A stretch of DNA of 58,046 bases, taken from Chloroflexota bacterium (GTDB taxonomy: Bacteria; Chloroflexota; Anaerolineae; B4-G1; SLSP01). Position numbers and translations under genes: made by a program. The first letter of the stretch is position 1. Every line of letters begins with the position of its first letter. Below, one piece after another: positions 7,614 through 15,376 of this stretch. The notes under the pieces were generated by a model. It had not been told where the DNA came from, did no database searches, and saw only the letters and a program-made list of their open reading frames with translations. The stretch lies in NCBI GenBank assembly GCA_029555965.1, contig JAKQHY010000233.1, positions 1 to 58,046 of the forward strand, in the 5' to 3' direction.

Positions 7614-8048
7614 ATGCAACATCCCAGTGCGGCGTTGATGACACAGGCCATTGAGTTTGGCTTCACCCACTGGACGGTAGGTTGTCTCATCGTGCAAGGG
7701 GATGAGATCATCGCTATGAATGGCGGCACGATCTTTTCGGCGGAGCACGACGTGACGGGACATTCGGAGATCAATGCGATTCGCCAGGCCTGCAAGAAAC
7801 TCGGCAGCCATCACTTGCGCGGCTGCTGGTTATACACAACGTATGAACCCTGCCCGATGTGTATGGCCGCCATCTGTTGGGCGAAAATGGCGGGCGTGGT
7901 CTACGCGGCGACGCAGGAAGATCGCAACGACCGGTGGCCCGTGGAAGTCCACCTCCGTGCGGCGGAAGTGATTGCACGCGCCGAGCATAAACCGCACCTC
8001 ATCGAGGCGTTTATGCGGCAAGAGGCGCTAAAAATTCTGGAGCTTTGA
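7614..8048 (+). CDS. Nucleoside/cytidine deaminase-like zinc hydrolase
   Basis: About 144 residues of the CMP/dCMP deaminase fold. The zinc site is complete: H50 and catalytic E52 in GHSEINA (HSE in place of the usual HAE), and EPCPMC at 78-83. The length and the tail after the core (WPVEVHLRAAEVIARAEHKP) fit the guanine deaminase/tRNA adenosine deaminase branch that acts on purines, but substrate cannot be fixed. Start at ATG 7614 is favoured over ATG 7605 because the GAGG at 7600-7603 is ten bases before 7614 and only one before 7605. Confidence 0.88.
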   Translation: MQHPSAALMTQAIEFGFTHWTVGCLIVQGDEIIAMNGGTIFSAEHDVTGHSEINAIRQACKKLGSHHLRGCWLYTTYEPCPMCMAAICWAKMAGVVYAATQEDRNDRWPVEVHLRAAEVIARAEHKPHLIEAFMRQEALKILEL

Positions 8049-8100
8049 GCGCATAGCAGGGGTATGCCCGAACCTGCGGGACAGTCTCGATAATGAAAAT

Positions 8101-8299
8101 TTTTTACGCAGAGACGCAGAGGCGCAGAGACGCAAAGATTTTGCTATTTGCTATTCGCCATTCGCTATTTTCAAGGGAATTACCCATTAACCGGCAGTTC
8201 ACCAGCGGTTGGATGAAAATTTTCACCACAAAGGACACGAAGGACACAAAGGGTTTTCTCTGTGAACTCTGTGATCTCTGTGGCTATTTTCAGAGGAGG
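8101..8299. repeat. Composite intergenic repeat block
   Basis: Three arrays in series: GCAGAGACGCAGAGGCGCAG type (8107-8138), GCTATTTGCTATTCGCCATT type (8143-8170), and CACAAAGGACACGAAGGACA type with its partial inverse CTCTGTGATCTCTGTGG (8223-8284). The last ends in CTATTTTCAGAGGAGGG, the ribosome-binding site of the next gene. The third copy of the 58-bp element is embedded. Confidence 0.8.
8165..8223 (-). repeat. 58-bp interspersed element, copy 3
   Basis: Reverse-orientation copy of the element at 4661-4718: CTATTTTCAAGGGAATTACC, CATTAACCGGCAGTTCACC, then AGCGGTTGGATGAAAATTTT. Only a few substitutions separate it from copy 1. Confidence 0.85.
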
Positions 8300-8310
8300 G
8301 AGCACAAATC

Positions 8311-8742
8311 ATGCCATTAACCGTTGAACAAAAAGCCAAACTCGACGCTTTTCTCGCTGCGCCGCTGCTCGCGCGTTTCGCCACGGCGTCGCCCGATACG
8401 TTGCAGCCGCACGTCGTTCCTGTGTGGTACGAGTGGGATGGGGAGATGTTGTGGATCAGTTCCTACGAGAGCACGCGCAAGGTAGGCGAGCTGCGCGCCA
8501 ACCCCAAGTGCGCCATCGTGATGGACGTGGCCGAAAGCGTGGGCGGCGTCTCCGCCGTGCTCTTCGAGGGCGAGGCGGAGCTGGTCGCAGAGCCGCGCGA
8601 CTTTGTACGCGACATGGCGCTCCGCATTTACACCCGCTATATGGGACCTGAAGGCGTCCTGGCCCCCGATCCACAGGAGTGGGCCAATTCGCCGGAGAAC
8701 CTGATCATCAAAGTCACACCGCAGTTTGTGAAGGTGTGGTAA
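8311..8742 (+). CDS. Pyridoxamine 5'-phosphate oxidase/F420-binding split-barrel protein
   Basis: A 143-residue split beta-barrel protein of the flavin/F420-binding PPOX group. The core shows ARFATASPDTLQPHVVPVWY, then LWISSYESTRKVGELRANP, a frequent cofactor-phosphate region, and VLFEGEAELV. Such proteins reduce or oxidise substrates with FMN or F420, or scavenge haem; the specific reaction cannot be read. Length is typical of single-domain members. GGAGGG ends 9 bases before the ATG, at the end of a repeat block. Confidence 0.82.
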   Translation: MPLTVEQKAKLDAFLAAPLLARFATASPDTLQPHVVPVWYEWDGEMLWISSYESTRKVGELRANPKCAIVMDVAESVGGVSAVLFEGEAELVAEPRDFVRDMALRIYTRYMGPEGVLAPDPQEWANSPENLIIKVTPQFVKVW

Positions 8743-8743
8743 A

Positions 8744-8829
8744 AAGTAACGAGTAATGAGTAATGAGTAAGATGTAACAAGTGCGATACCCTCATTACTC
8801 ATTTCCCATTTCCCATTTCTCATTTCCCC
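8744..8829. repeat. AGTAATG / CATTACT inverted heptamer array, copy 1
   Basis: Left arm 8744-8779 holds tandem GAGTAAT/GAGTAAC units. Right arm 8791-8829 holds CTCATTA and CTCATTTCCCATTTCCC units. It begins one base after the previous stop codon and ends just before AAATGGAGG, the ribosome-binding site of the dehydrogenase. Relatives are at 36275-36362 and 47001-47059. Confidence 0.85.
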
Positions 8830-8849
8830 TACAAATGGAGGCACAGACT

Positions 8850-9911
8850 ATGCCAGAAACAACCATGCTAACCTCCCGTCTCTACGGGATTCGTGATTTG
8901 CGCGTCGAGCGCGCGCCCATCCCCACGCCGGGGTCGGGCGAAGTGTTGCTCAAGATCGCGTCGGTGGGGACGTGCGGCTCCGACGTGCATTACTACGTCG
9001 AAGGGCGTATCGGCGACGCCATCGTCAAAGAGCCGATTACGATGGGCCACGAGTTCTCCGCCTGGGTGGCGGGCCTGGGCGAGGGCGTGAGCGAGCTTAG
9101 CGTCGGCCAGCTTTGCGCGGTCGAGCCGGCCATCTCCTGCGGGCACTGCGAATATTGCGAACACGGCCATCCCAACCTGTGCCCCGCCGTGCGCTTCTGC
9201 GGCACGCCGCCGATTGACGGCGTCTTCGCGGAATACGCCGTGATGCCGGCCGCCAACTGCTTCCCGTTGCCGGAGGGCTTCTCGCCGGACGACGGCGCGC
9301 TGTTGGAGCCGCTCGGCATCGCCATCCACGCCGTGGATTTGGCGCACCTCAAGATCGGGCAAACCGTGGCGATTCTCGGCGCGGGGCCAATCGGGCTGAT
9401 GACCGGGGCCGTCGCCAAAGCGTCCGGCGCGGGTGCGATTTACGTGACAGAGCCGCTGGCGCACCGCCGGACGTTCGCGCTGGACTACTGCGCCGACGCG
9501 GCGTTCAACCCGGCGGAAGAGGACGTGGTGAAAGCCATCATGCAGGCCACCGGCGGGCGGGGCGTGGATGTCGCCTTTGAAGCAGCGGGCGCGGTGGAGA
9601 CGCCCGATCAGGCGGCGCGCGTCACGCGGCCCGGCGGCAAAGTCATCGCCGTGGGCATCCCCGCCGACGACACGCTGACGATGACGGCGTCCGTCATCCG
9701 GCGCAAAGGGCTGACCATCAAAGTCGTGCGGCGGATGAAGCACACGTACCCGCGCGCCATCCGCATGGTGCAGCGCGGCCTTGTAGACATTGCGCCGCTG
9801 GCGACGCACCGCTTCCCGCTGGAACGCATCGCCGAGGCGTTTGAGTTGGTGGCTGGATACCGGGATGGCGTGCTGCGAGCGATGATTCAGGTAGGAAACG
9901 AGAAACGGTGA
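8850..9911 (+). CDS. Zinc-dependent medium-chain dehydrogenase (sorbitol/xylitol dehydrogenase type)
   Basis: About 353 residues of the medium-chain dehydrogenase family, expected to oxidise a polyol or other secondary alcohol with NAD(P). Catalytic zinc ligands are C42 (GTCGSDVHYY) and H67-E68 (GHEF). The structural zinc cysteines are in SCGHCEYCEHGHPNLC (97, 100, 103, 111). The Rossmann motif is GAGPIGLMTG. The start is ATG 8850 with GGAGG at 8837-8841; an in-frame upstream ATG at 8781 would translate the repeat array and is rejected. Its GTGA end overlaps the start of the methyltransferase gene. Confidence 0.92.
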   Translation: MPETTMLTSRLYGIRDLRVERAPIPTPGSGEVLLKIASVGTCGSDVHYYVEGRIGDAIVKEPITMGHEFSAWVAGLGEGVSELSVGQLCAVEPAISCGHCEYCEHGHPNLCPAVRFCGTPPIDGVFAEYAVMPAANCFPLPEGFSPDDGALLEPLGIAIHAVDLAHLKIGQTVAILGAGPIGLMTGAVAKASGAGAIYVTEPLAHRRTFALDYCADAAFNPAEEDVVKAIMQATGGRGVDVAFEAAGAVETPDQAARVTRPGGKVIAVGIPADDTLTMTASVIRRKGLTIKVVRRMKHTYPRAIRMVQRGLVDIAPLATHRFPLERIAEAFELVAGYRDGVLRAMIQVGNEKR

Positions 9912-11335
9912 GCATTCTGCAACCCACTTTGCTAACTCTGGAAGCCACGGCCCGACCACTTTCTTATCGGGAAAATTTGATCGCGCTCTTGGGCGGAGAA
10001 CTGGATTTCCATGATGCGGATAGCAGTTATGCCTCCCACAACTTTCACGCTTTTCCGGCTAAATTTCCGCCGCAGTTGCCGCGCAAATTCATTGCGGCTT
10101 TGACCCAACCCGGTGAAAAAGTGCTCGATCCGATGATGGGATCGGGGACCACCTTACTGGAAGCGCGGCTCGCCGGCCGCGCGGCGTTTGGCTGTGATAT
10201 TGACCCGTTAGCCCTCATGCTCACCCAGGTCAAACTCACCGCGATGGAAAAACGCACTGTTAGCGACTGCCACTATCACCTGGCGACGCGGGCGCAGGCA
10301 TGGATCAGCCAAAATCCCGATCAGGTACGGCAATCGTTAGATCAGCGGTGGGACGCAGCCACCCGCAAATTTGTTGATTATTGGTTTGCCGCGGAAACGC
10401 AGTTGGAACTGATGGCGCTGCTCCACGAAATTGAGCAGATTACGGACCCGGGGTTGCAAGCCTTTTTCAAATTGGCTTTCTCGGCCACGATCATCACCAA
10501 ATCAGGCGGGGTCTCGTTAGCCTTTGATCTGGCGCATACCCGCCCCCATCGCGTCAAAGTTGTCCGATCCGCATCGGGCGAAATCCTGATGGGCGCAGAT
10601 GTGCTGGCAACGTTATCCGAATCCCAGCATCGCTATCATGTCAAAACATTGCGGTCGCCGCTGGAAGAATTCAATAAGCGCGTTCAGGCGAACCTCAAGG
10701 GATTAACGGAATTGCACGACCTTGACGCTCCTTACACGCTGGCGCGCGGCAATGCTCAAGCCCTGCCGCTGCCGGCCGAGGCCATTGACTTGATCGTCAC
10801 CTCCCCACCTTACGCCTCCAATGCCATTGACTATATGCGCGCGCATAAGTTTTCGCTGGTCTGGTTGGGACACCCGATCAACCATCTAGGCGAAAAACGC
10901 AAGACCTACATTGGCGGCGAGAATATTAGCGACTTTGCCTTTGTGAATTTGCCGCCCCATGCGGCGCAGATTGTGGACGAAATCCGGCGACTGGATGCGC
11001 CCAAAGGCGCCGCGATTCACCGGTACTACTCAGAAATGACCCACGCGCTCAGGGAAATGTATCGCGTCCTAAAACCGGGAAAGGCAGCGCTGGTCGTCGT
11101 CGGCACGTCCGTTATGCGTGGGATTGATACCCAAACCCAACACTGTCTGGCCGAAATCGGGCAAACGTTGGGGTTTGAAGTCCCGGCGATCGGCGTGCGG
11201 CGGCTTGATCGCGACCGGCGTATGATGCCGGCGGGGTTCAAAGTGGATAGACAATCTCAAATCCAACAACGGATGCATGAGGAATATGTGATCGGCCTGT
11301 ACAAACCAGACATCACCGCAAAGGAAACACGATGA
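9908..11335 (+). CDS. Type II DNA amino-methyltransferase (N4-cytosine type by motif)
   Basis: A 475-residue SAM-dependent DNA methyltransferase, presumably protecting the site cut by the next gene product. FHAFPAKFPPQL (46-57) resembles motif X, DPMMGSGTTLLEA (74-86) is the SAM-binding motif I, and TSPPY (298-302) is the catalytic motif IV in the S-P-P-Y form common in N4-cytosine enzymes. The roughly 210 residues between I and IV, rather than the C-terminus, would hold the target recognition region, an alpha-like order. It starts at GTG 9908 overlapping the dehydrogenase stop, and its stop overlaps the nuclease start (ATGA). It contains GCCGGC sites of its own (10172, 10771, 11227). Confidence 0.92.
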   Translation: MSILQPTLLTLEATARPLSYRENLIALLGGELDFHDADSSYASHNFHAFPAKFPPQLPRKFIAALTQPGEKVLDPMMGSGTTLLEARLAGRAAFGCDIDPLALMLTQVKLTAMEKRTVSDCHYHLATRAQAWISQNPDQVRQSLDQRWDAATRKFVDYWFAAETQLELMALLHEIEQITDPGLQAFFKLAFSATIITKSGGVSLAFDLAHTRPHRVKVVRSASGEILMGADVLATLSESQHRYHVKTLRSPLEEFNKRVQANLKGLTELHDLDAPYTLARGNAQALPLPAEAIDLIVTSPPYASNAIDYMRAHKFSLVWLGHPINHLGEKRKTYIGGENISDFAFVNLPPHAAQIVDEIRRLDAPKGAAIHRYYSEMTHALREMYRVLKPGKAALVVVGTSVMRGIDTQTQHCLAEIGQTLGFEVPAIGVRRLDRDRRMMPAGFKVDRQSQIQQRMHEEYVIGLYKPDITAKETR

Positions 11336-12189
11336 ATTTAGCCGCCCTACGCAAACAGTATCATACGCAACTCTGTGAAAAGATTATCCGACTCAGCAAA
11401 GAAGGCGGTATCGAATACCCTAATTTTGCTGACCGAGATAATGTCTCCAGTCGAACCATTGCCTGGGGAATTGTCCGCCGCATGGATTACACCGCTAACT
11501 ATCAGGCAATTTCGGGACAAACAGTGGGAAAACTGTTTGAGACATTGACGAAAGATTTTTTGGCCGCAACCCTGGTATTTTTACAGCATTTGCATCCTGG
11601 CCAATGGTATTATTCGACTGAAGAACCTATCTCCGCTTTCGCCCAATACGAACATCTCACTAATTTCTCCAGATTGGTCGAACAAAATAATGACCTCGCC
11701 ACAGTTCTGGGACGTGATTATATTGTCCAGCCGGACATCGTCATCGGTCGCCGCCCCGTGAGTGACGCAGACATCAATAGAGAACAAATATTTGTCTCTC
11801 ATGAGGATGGAATTGCACAATTAACACCTCTCAGGGAAAACAATGCAGAGCACGCCCCCTACATTCTCCATGCCAGCATCTCATGCAAATGGACTTTACG
11901 CAGCGACCGCGGACAAAACGCGCGCCTCGAAGCACTTAACCTGATTCGCAATCGAAAAGGACACACCCCGCACATTGCCGCAGTCACTGCCGAACCCTTA
12001 CCCACACGGATTGCCTCTCTAGCTCTGGGAACAGGCGATCTTGACTGTGTGTATCACTTTGCATTGCCCGAATTGCAAGCAGCGATTATAGAGACGGGAA
12101 ATGTAGATCAGATGGATATGTTGACTACCCTGGTGGATGGGAAACGCTTGCGCGACATCAGTGATTTACCCTTCGATTTGATTGCTTAG
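11332..12189 (+). CDS. Type II restriction endonuclease, NgoMIV-like
   Basis: A 285-residue restriction enzyme. It shows the active-site pattern of the NgoMIV/Cfr10I group as I remember it: E70, PD at 134-135 (QPDIVIG), S184-x-K186 and the contact block WTLRSDRGQNARLE (187-200) with R190, D192, R193 and E200, then ALNLIRNRKG. Length and residue spacing are almost the same as NgoMIV, which cuts G/CCGGC, so recognition of GCCGGC is predicted. The gene is visibly richer in A/T than its neighbours, suggesting horizontal transfer. It overlaps the methyltransferase by four bases. Confidence in nuclease family is high; in exact site moderate. Confidence 0.88.
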   Translation: MNLAALRKQYHTQLCEKIIRLSKEGGIEYPNFADRDNVSSRTIAWGIVRRMDYTANYQAISGQTVGKLFETLTKDFLAATLVFLQHLHPGQWYYSTEEPISAFAQYEHLTNFSRLVEQNNDLATVLGRDYIVQPDIVIGRRPVSDADINREQIFVSHEDGIAQLTPLRENNAEHAPYILHASISCKWTLRSDRGQNARLEALNLIRNRKGHTPHIAAVTAEPLPTRIASLALGTGDLDCVYHFALPELQAAIIETGNVDQMDMLTTLVDGKRLRDISDLPFDLIA

Positions 12190-12235
12190 CCACAGAAGTC
12201 GCCATAAACTTGGTTCACGACAAGAACGAAAACTT

Positions 12236-12307
12236 CAACGCAAAGGCGCAGAACCGCAGAGTTTTTTGACTATAAAACTATCTGACTAACGACCATCAGA
12301 CTATTTT
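12236..12307. repeat. GCGCAAAG-type and GACTATC-type arrays
   Basis: AACGCAAAGGCGCAGAACCGCAGAG (12237-12262, in two blocks here: AACGCAAAGGCGCAG and AACCGCAGAG), then GACTATAAAACTATCTGACT and CCATCAGACTA forming an imperfect inverted array. It ends in TATTTTTGGAGGAG, the ribosome-binding site of the SDR gene. Confidence 0.7.
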
Positions 12308-12321
12308 TGGAGGAGTTCAAT

Positions 12322-13014
12322 ATGGAAACCCTAGCAGGAAAAATCGCCCTCATCACCGGCGCGAGCCGGGGAGTGGGACAGCAAATTGCGGTAGGATTGG
12401 CCGGGTACGGCTGCGACATCATCGTTCACGCGCGCAAGGCGGAAAACACTGCCCACACATTGGCGATGCTGAGGCCGATGGGCGTCAGAGTGTACAGCGT
12501 CGCCGGCGAGTTGAGCGACGATGTCGAAATTGCTGCGCTCATTGACGCGGTGCAAGCCGGGCCAGGGCGCGTGGATATTCTCTACAACAACGCCGCCATC
12601 CAGAATCCCTGGAAAGAAATCTGGGACATCCCCATGGCGGATTGGCGGACGACGTTCCAAATCAACCTCTTTGCCATGATCCAACTGTGCAACGCTTTCG
12701 CGCCGGGGATGAAGGCGCGCGGTTACGGGCGCATCGTCAACTTGACCTCCGGCATCCGCGACACGCCGCAGCTCGCGCCGTACAGCGTCTCGAAGGCGGC
12801 GGTGGACAAGTACACGCGCGACCTCGCCGCCGAGTTGCGCGGAACGAACGTGCTGGTCAACACCCTCGATCCGGGCTGGCTCAAGACGGATTTGGGCGGC
12901 CCCAACGCGCCCGGCGAAGTGGAAAGTGTGCTCCCCGGTGCGTTGGTGCCGGCGCTGCTGGAAGATGATGGCCCCAGCGGGCAATTCTACGCGGCGCAGG
13001 ATTATGCCCAATGA
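12322..13014 (+). CDS. Short-chain dehydrogenase/reductase
   Basis: About 230 residues of the classical SDR family, an NAD(P)-dependent oxidoreductase. The cofactor motif TGASRGVGQ is at the N-terminus, the NNAAIQ motif in mid protein, and the catalytic Ser-Tyr-Lys set in LTSGIRDTPQLAPYSVSKAA. ATG 12322 is the start, seven bases after GGAGGAG; a TTG just upstream would consume the ribosome-binding site. The stop overlaps the start of the URO-D-like gene (ATGA), so both are likely co-translated. Substrate unknown. Confidence 0.9.
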   Translation: METLAGKIALITGASRGVGQQIAVGLAGYGCDIIVHARKAENTAHTLAMLRPMGVRVYSVAGELSDDVEIAALIDAVQAGPGRVDILYNNAAIQNPWKEIWDIPMADWRTTFQINLFAMIQLCNAFAPGMKARGYGRIVNLTSGIRDTPQLAPYSVSKAAVDKYTRDLAAELRGTNVLVNTLDPGWLKTDLGGPNAPGEVESVLPGALVPALLEDDGPSGQFYAAQDYAQ

Positions 13015-14183
13015 ACCATCGTGAACGAGTTCACGCTATTCTACATTACGAAACCTACGACCGGATGCCCCTCGTGCATTTCGGCTATTGGAATGAGACG
13101 CTGGACAAGTGGGCCGCCGAGGGACACATCACCTGGGAGGAATCCCACGCCTGGGGCGACGGCAATCCCACCGACGCGCAGATCGCGGCGAAGTTGGGCT
13201 TTGATTTCAACTGGAGCACCTGCTACAGCCCGGAAACCCGGCTGCGTCCGCCCTTCGAGACGCGCGTGCTCGCGGAACTGCCGGAGGGCGGTCGTCACAT
13301 CCAGAACGACGAGGGCGTCATCATCTTGCAGAAAGACGACGCGACCTCGATTCCCACCGAAATTGAACACCTGCTCAAAGATCGCGCCGCGTGGGAAGCG
13401 CTGTACCTCCCCAAGCTGCGCTTCGCCGTCGAGCGGGTCACGCGCGCCTGGGTGAACTGCGACGGCGTGATGGTGCGCTTCGACCAGGGTGGGCTGGATT
13501 ACCTGCGGCGCGGCGCGTGGACGAATCCCTACGGGATCAACGTCGGCAGCCTGTTCGGCGTCATCCGCAACTGGATTGGCATCGTGGGTCTGTCGTACAT
13601 GCTGGCCGACGATCCCGACCTGCTGCAAGAGATCGTGGACGTCGTCGCCGAGTTGTGCTACCAGACCACCCAGACGACACTGGAAATGGTCTGCCCCGAC
13701 GGCGGCCCGGCTCCGTTCGATTTCGGGCACTTCTGGGAGGACATTTCTTTCAAGAGCGGGCCGCTGATCAGCCCGCGCACCTTCCGCAAGCTGACCGGCG
13801 CGCACTATCGGCGCATTACGAACCTGTTAGCCCGCTACGGCGTTGACATCGTCTCGCTCGACAGCGACGGCGACGTGACCAAACTCGTGCCAGTGTGGCT
13901 GGAAAACGGCGTCAACACGATGTTCCCCATCGAAGTCGGGACGTGGCGCTCCAGCCTCGCGCCGTGGCGGGAGCAGTACGGCCGCGCCCTGCGCGGCATC
14001 GGCGGGATGGACAAGGTCGTCTTCAGCCGCGACCACGCCGCCATAGACGCCGAGATCGAGCGGCTCAAGCCCCTGGTAGCGCTGGGCGGCTACATCCCCT
14101 GCCCCGACCACCGCATCGCGCCGGACGCGAAGTGGGAGAATGTGCAGTATTATTGCGATAGGATGCGGCAGACGTTCGGTTAA
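13011..14183 (+). CDS. URO-D superfamily protein (MtaA/cobamide methyltransferase-like), first of three
   Basis: A 390-residue TIM-barrel protein of the uroporphyrinogen decarboxylase superfamily. The N-terminus has the RERVHAILHYETYDRMPLVHFG pattern (RERVHAIL, YDRMPLVHFG), and the C-terminus has GGYIPCPDHRIAPDAKWENV, both typical of non-haem members. No haem-pathway gene is nearby and the family includes methyltransferases and uncharacterised catabolic enzymes, so a haem role is unlikely. It overlaps the SDR gene by four bases. Two more distant relatives occur at 24118 and 25368. Confidence 0.82.
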   Translation: MNHRERVHAILHYETYDRMPLVHFGYWNETLDKWAAEGHITWEESHAWGDGNPTDAQIAAKLGFDFNWSTCYSPETRLRPPFETRVLAELPEGGRHIQNDEGVIILQKDDATSIPTEIEHLLKDRAAWEALYLPKLRFAVERVTRAWVNCDGVMVRFDQGGLDYLRRGAWTNPYGINVGSLFGVIRNWIGIVGLSYMLADDPDLLQEIVDVVAELCYQTTQTTLEMVCPDGGPAPFDFGHFWEDISFKSGPLISPRTFRKLTGAHYRRITNLLARYGVDIVSLDSDGDVTKLVPVWLENGVNTMFPIEVGTWRSSLAPWREQYGRALRGIGGMDKVVFSRDHAAIDAEIERLKPLVALGGYIPCPDHRIAPDAKWENVQYYCDRMRQTFG

Positions 14184-14186
14184 AGA

Positions 14187-14220
14187 ACTAGGGATTAGGG
14201 ATTGGGCTGTCCCGATCCCT
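14187..14220. repeat. GGGATTA/ATCCC hairpin array
   Basis: TAGGGATTAGGGATTGGG, loop CTGT, CCCGATCCC. It is the short relative of the GGGGATT array at 26432-26492, with the same CTGT loop, right after the stop of the preceding gene. Confidence 0.7.
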
Positions 14221-14262
14221 TTTCCAGTTTCCCGCCACCCGTTTCTCATGACTCATTACAGT

Positions 14263-14377
14263 AGTTACGCGGTTCGTTTCTTTGGACAGGATTTACAGGA
14301 TTAACAGGATAAAAAAGTGTCTACGAAGCCTGCTCTAATCCTGAAAATCCTGTCAAAAAATGAGAAACCGCGTAACT
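14263..14377. repeat. Nested hairpin: AGTTACGCGGTT outer arms, ACAGGATT inner array
   Basis: Outer 12-bp arms AGTTACGCGGTT (14263-14274) and AACCGCGTAACT (14366-14377) are perfect. Inside are GGACAGGATTTACAGGATTA (14284-14303) and the inverse AATCCTGAAAATCCTGTC (14337-14354). The element ends about 20 bases before the AGGAGGA of rmlA. Confidence 0.75.
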
Positions 14378-14410
14378 CCTATCATTACTCTTTTCCAGGA
14401 GGACACGTTG

Positions 14411-15283
14411 ATGAAAGGGATTATTCTCGCCGGGGGGTACGGCACGCGACTGTACCCGTTAACGATTGCGTTGAGCAAGCAGATTTTGCCGGTCTACGAC
14501 AAGCCGATGATTTACTATCCGCTTTCGATGTTGATGTTGGCGAACATTCGGGACGTGCTCATCATCAGCTCGCCGGAGGCGCTGCCGGGGTTCAAGACGC
14601 TGTTCAAGGACGGCAGTCAGTGGGGGATGACGTTCAGCTATTGCGAGCAGGCCGCGCCGAAGGGGATCGCGCAGTCGTTCCTCCTGGGCAAGGAGTTCAT
14701 CGCCGGCGAGCCGGTGTGCCTGATTCTGGGCGACAACATCTTCTACGGGCACGGGCTGCCGGATCAACTGCGCGCGGCGGCGACGTTGACGGACGGCGCG
14801 TTGGTCTTCGCCTACCCCGTGCGCGACCCGGAACGGTACGGCGTGGTGGAATTTGATGCAACCGGCAAGGCGCTGAGCATCGAGGAGAAACCCAAGCAGC
14901 CACGCTCGCATTATGCCGTGCCGGGCCTCTACTTCTACGACCGGCAGGTGGTGGACATTGCGGAGAATCTCAAGCCATCAGGGCGCGGCGAGTTGGAAAT
15001 TACCGACGTCAACCGCGTCTATATGGAAAAAGGCGCGCTGCGCGTGGATCCGATGGGGCGCGGCGTCGCCTGGCTCGACGCGGGGACGCACGAGTCGCTG
15101 CTCCAGGCGGCCAACTTCGTGCAGGCGGTGCAGGAGCGGCAGGGGATGATGATTTCCAGCCCGGAGGAAATCGCCTACCGACGCGGCTTCATTGACCGCG
15201 AGCAGCTCATCAAGCTGGCGACGGCGCTGAAGAGCACGGAGTATGGTCAGCATCTACTGCGGTTGGCGGAAAGCGGGCGGTAA
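14411..15283 (+). CDS. rmlA: Glucose-1-phosphate thymidylyltransferase
   Basis: A 290-residue nucleotidyltransferase that makes dTDP-glucose from dTTP and glucose 1-phosphate, the first step towards dTDP-rhamnose and other deoxysugars of the cell surface. The pyrophosphorylase motif [11 protein letters not shown] is at residues 8-18, with the sugar-binding [31 protein letters not shown] and WLDAGTH motifs, all as in RmlA. The start is ATG 14411, seven bases after AGGAGGA. It stands alone; rmlB, rmlC and rmlD are not in the window. A strong terminator follows. Confidence 0.95.
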   Translation: MKGIILAGGYGTRLYPLTIALSKQILPVYDKPMIYYPLSMLMLANIRDVLIISSPEALPGFKTLFKDGSQWGMTFSYCEQAAPKGIAQSFLLGKEFIAGEPVCLILGDNIFYGHGLPDQLRAAATLTDGALVFAYPVRDPERYGVVEFDATGKALSIEEKPKQPRSHYAVPGLYFYDRQVVDIAENLKPSGRGELEITDVNRVYMEKGALRVDPMGRGVAWLDAGTHESLLQAANFVQAVQERQGMMISSPEEIAYRRGFIDREQLIKLATALKSTEYGQHLLRLAESGR

Positions 15284-15313
15284 GCCGGCGATACCCTCAC
15301 CTTGCGTCGGGTC

Positions 15314-15347
15314 AACGCCCCGTCCCACGGCAAAGGGGCGGGGCGTT
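15314..15347 (+). terminator. Terminator after rmlA
   Basis: AACGCCCCGTCCC (15314-15326), loop ACGGCAAA, GGGGCGGGGCGTT (15335-15347) followed by TGTT. The stem has one G-T wobble; the U-run is short. Confidence 0.7.
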
Positions 15348-15376
15348 TGTTATGAAGGGGATGGCGGGAGGCTGGG

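Noticed and set aside
8781..8849. Upstream start for the zinc dehydrogenase
   Set aside because: The extra residues are translated repeat units; GGAGG at 8837 points to ATG 8850.
10045..12189. Type IIG or Type I restriction system
   Set aside because: Methyltransferase and nuclease are separate, the nuclease has a compact Cfr10I/NgoMIV-type core, and there is no helicase or specificity subunit.
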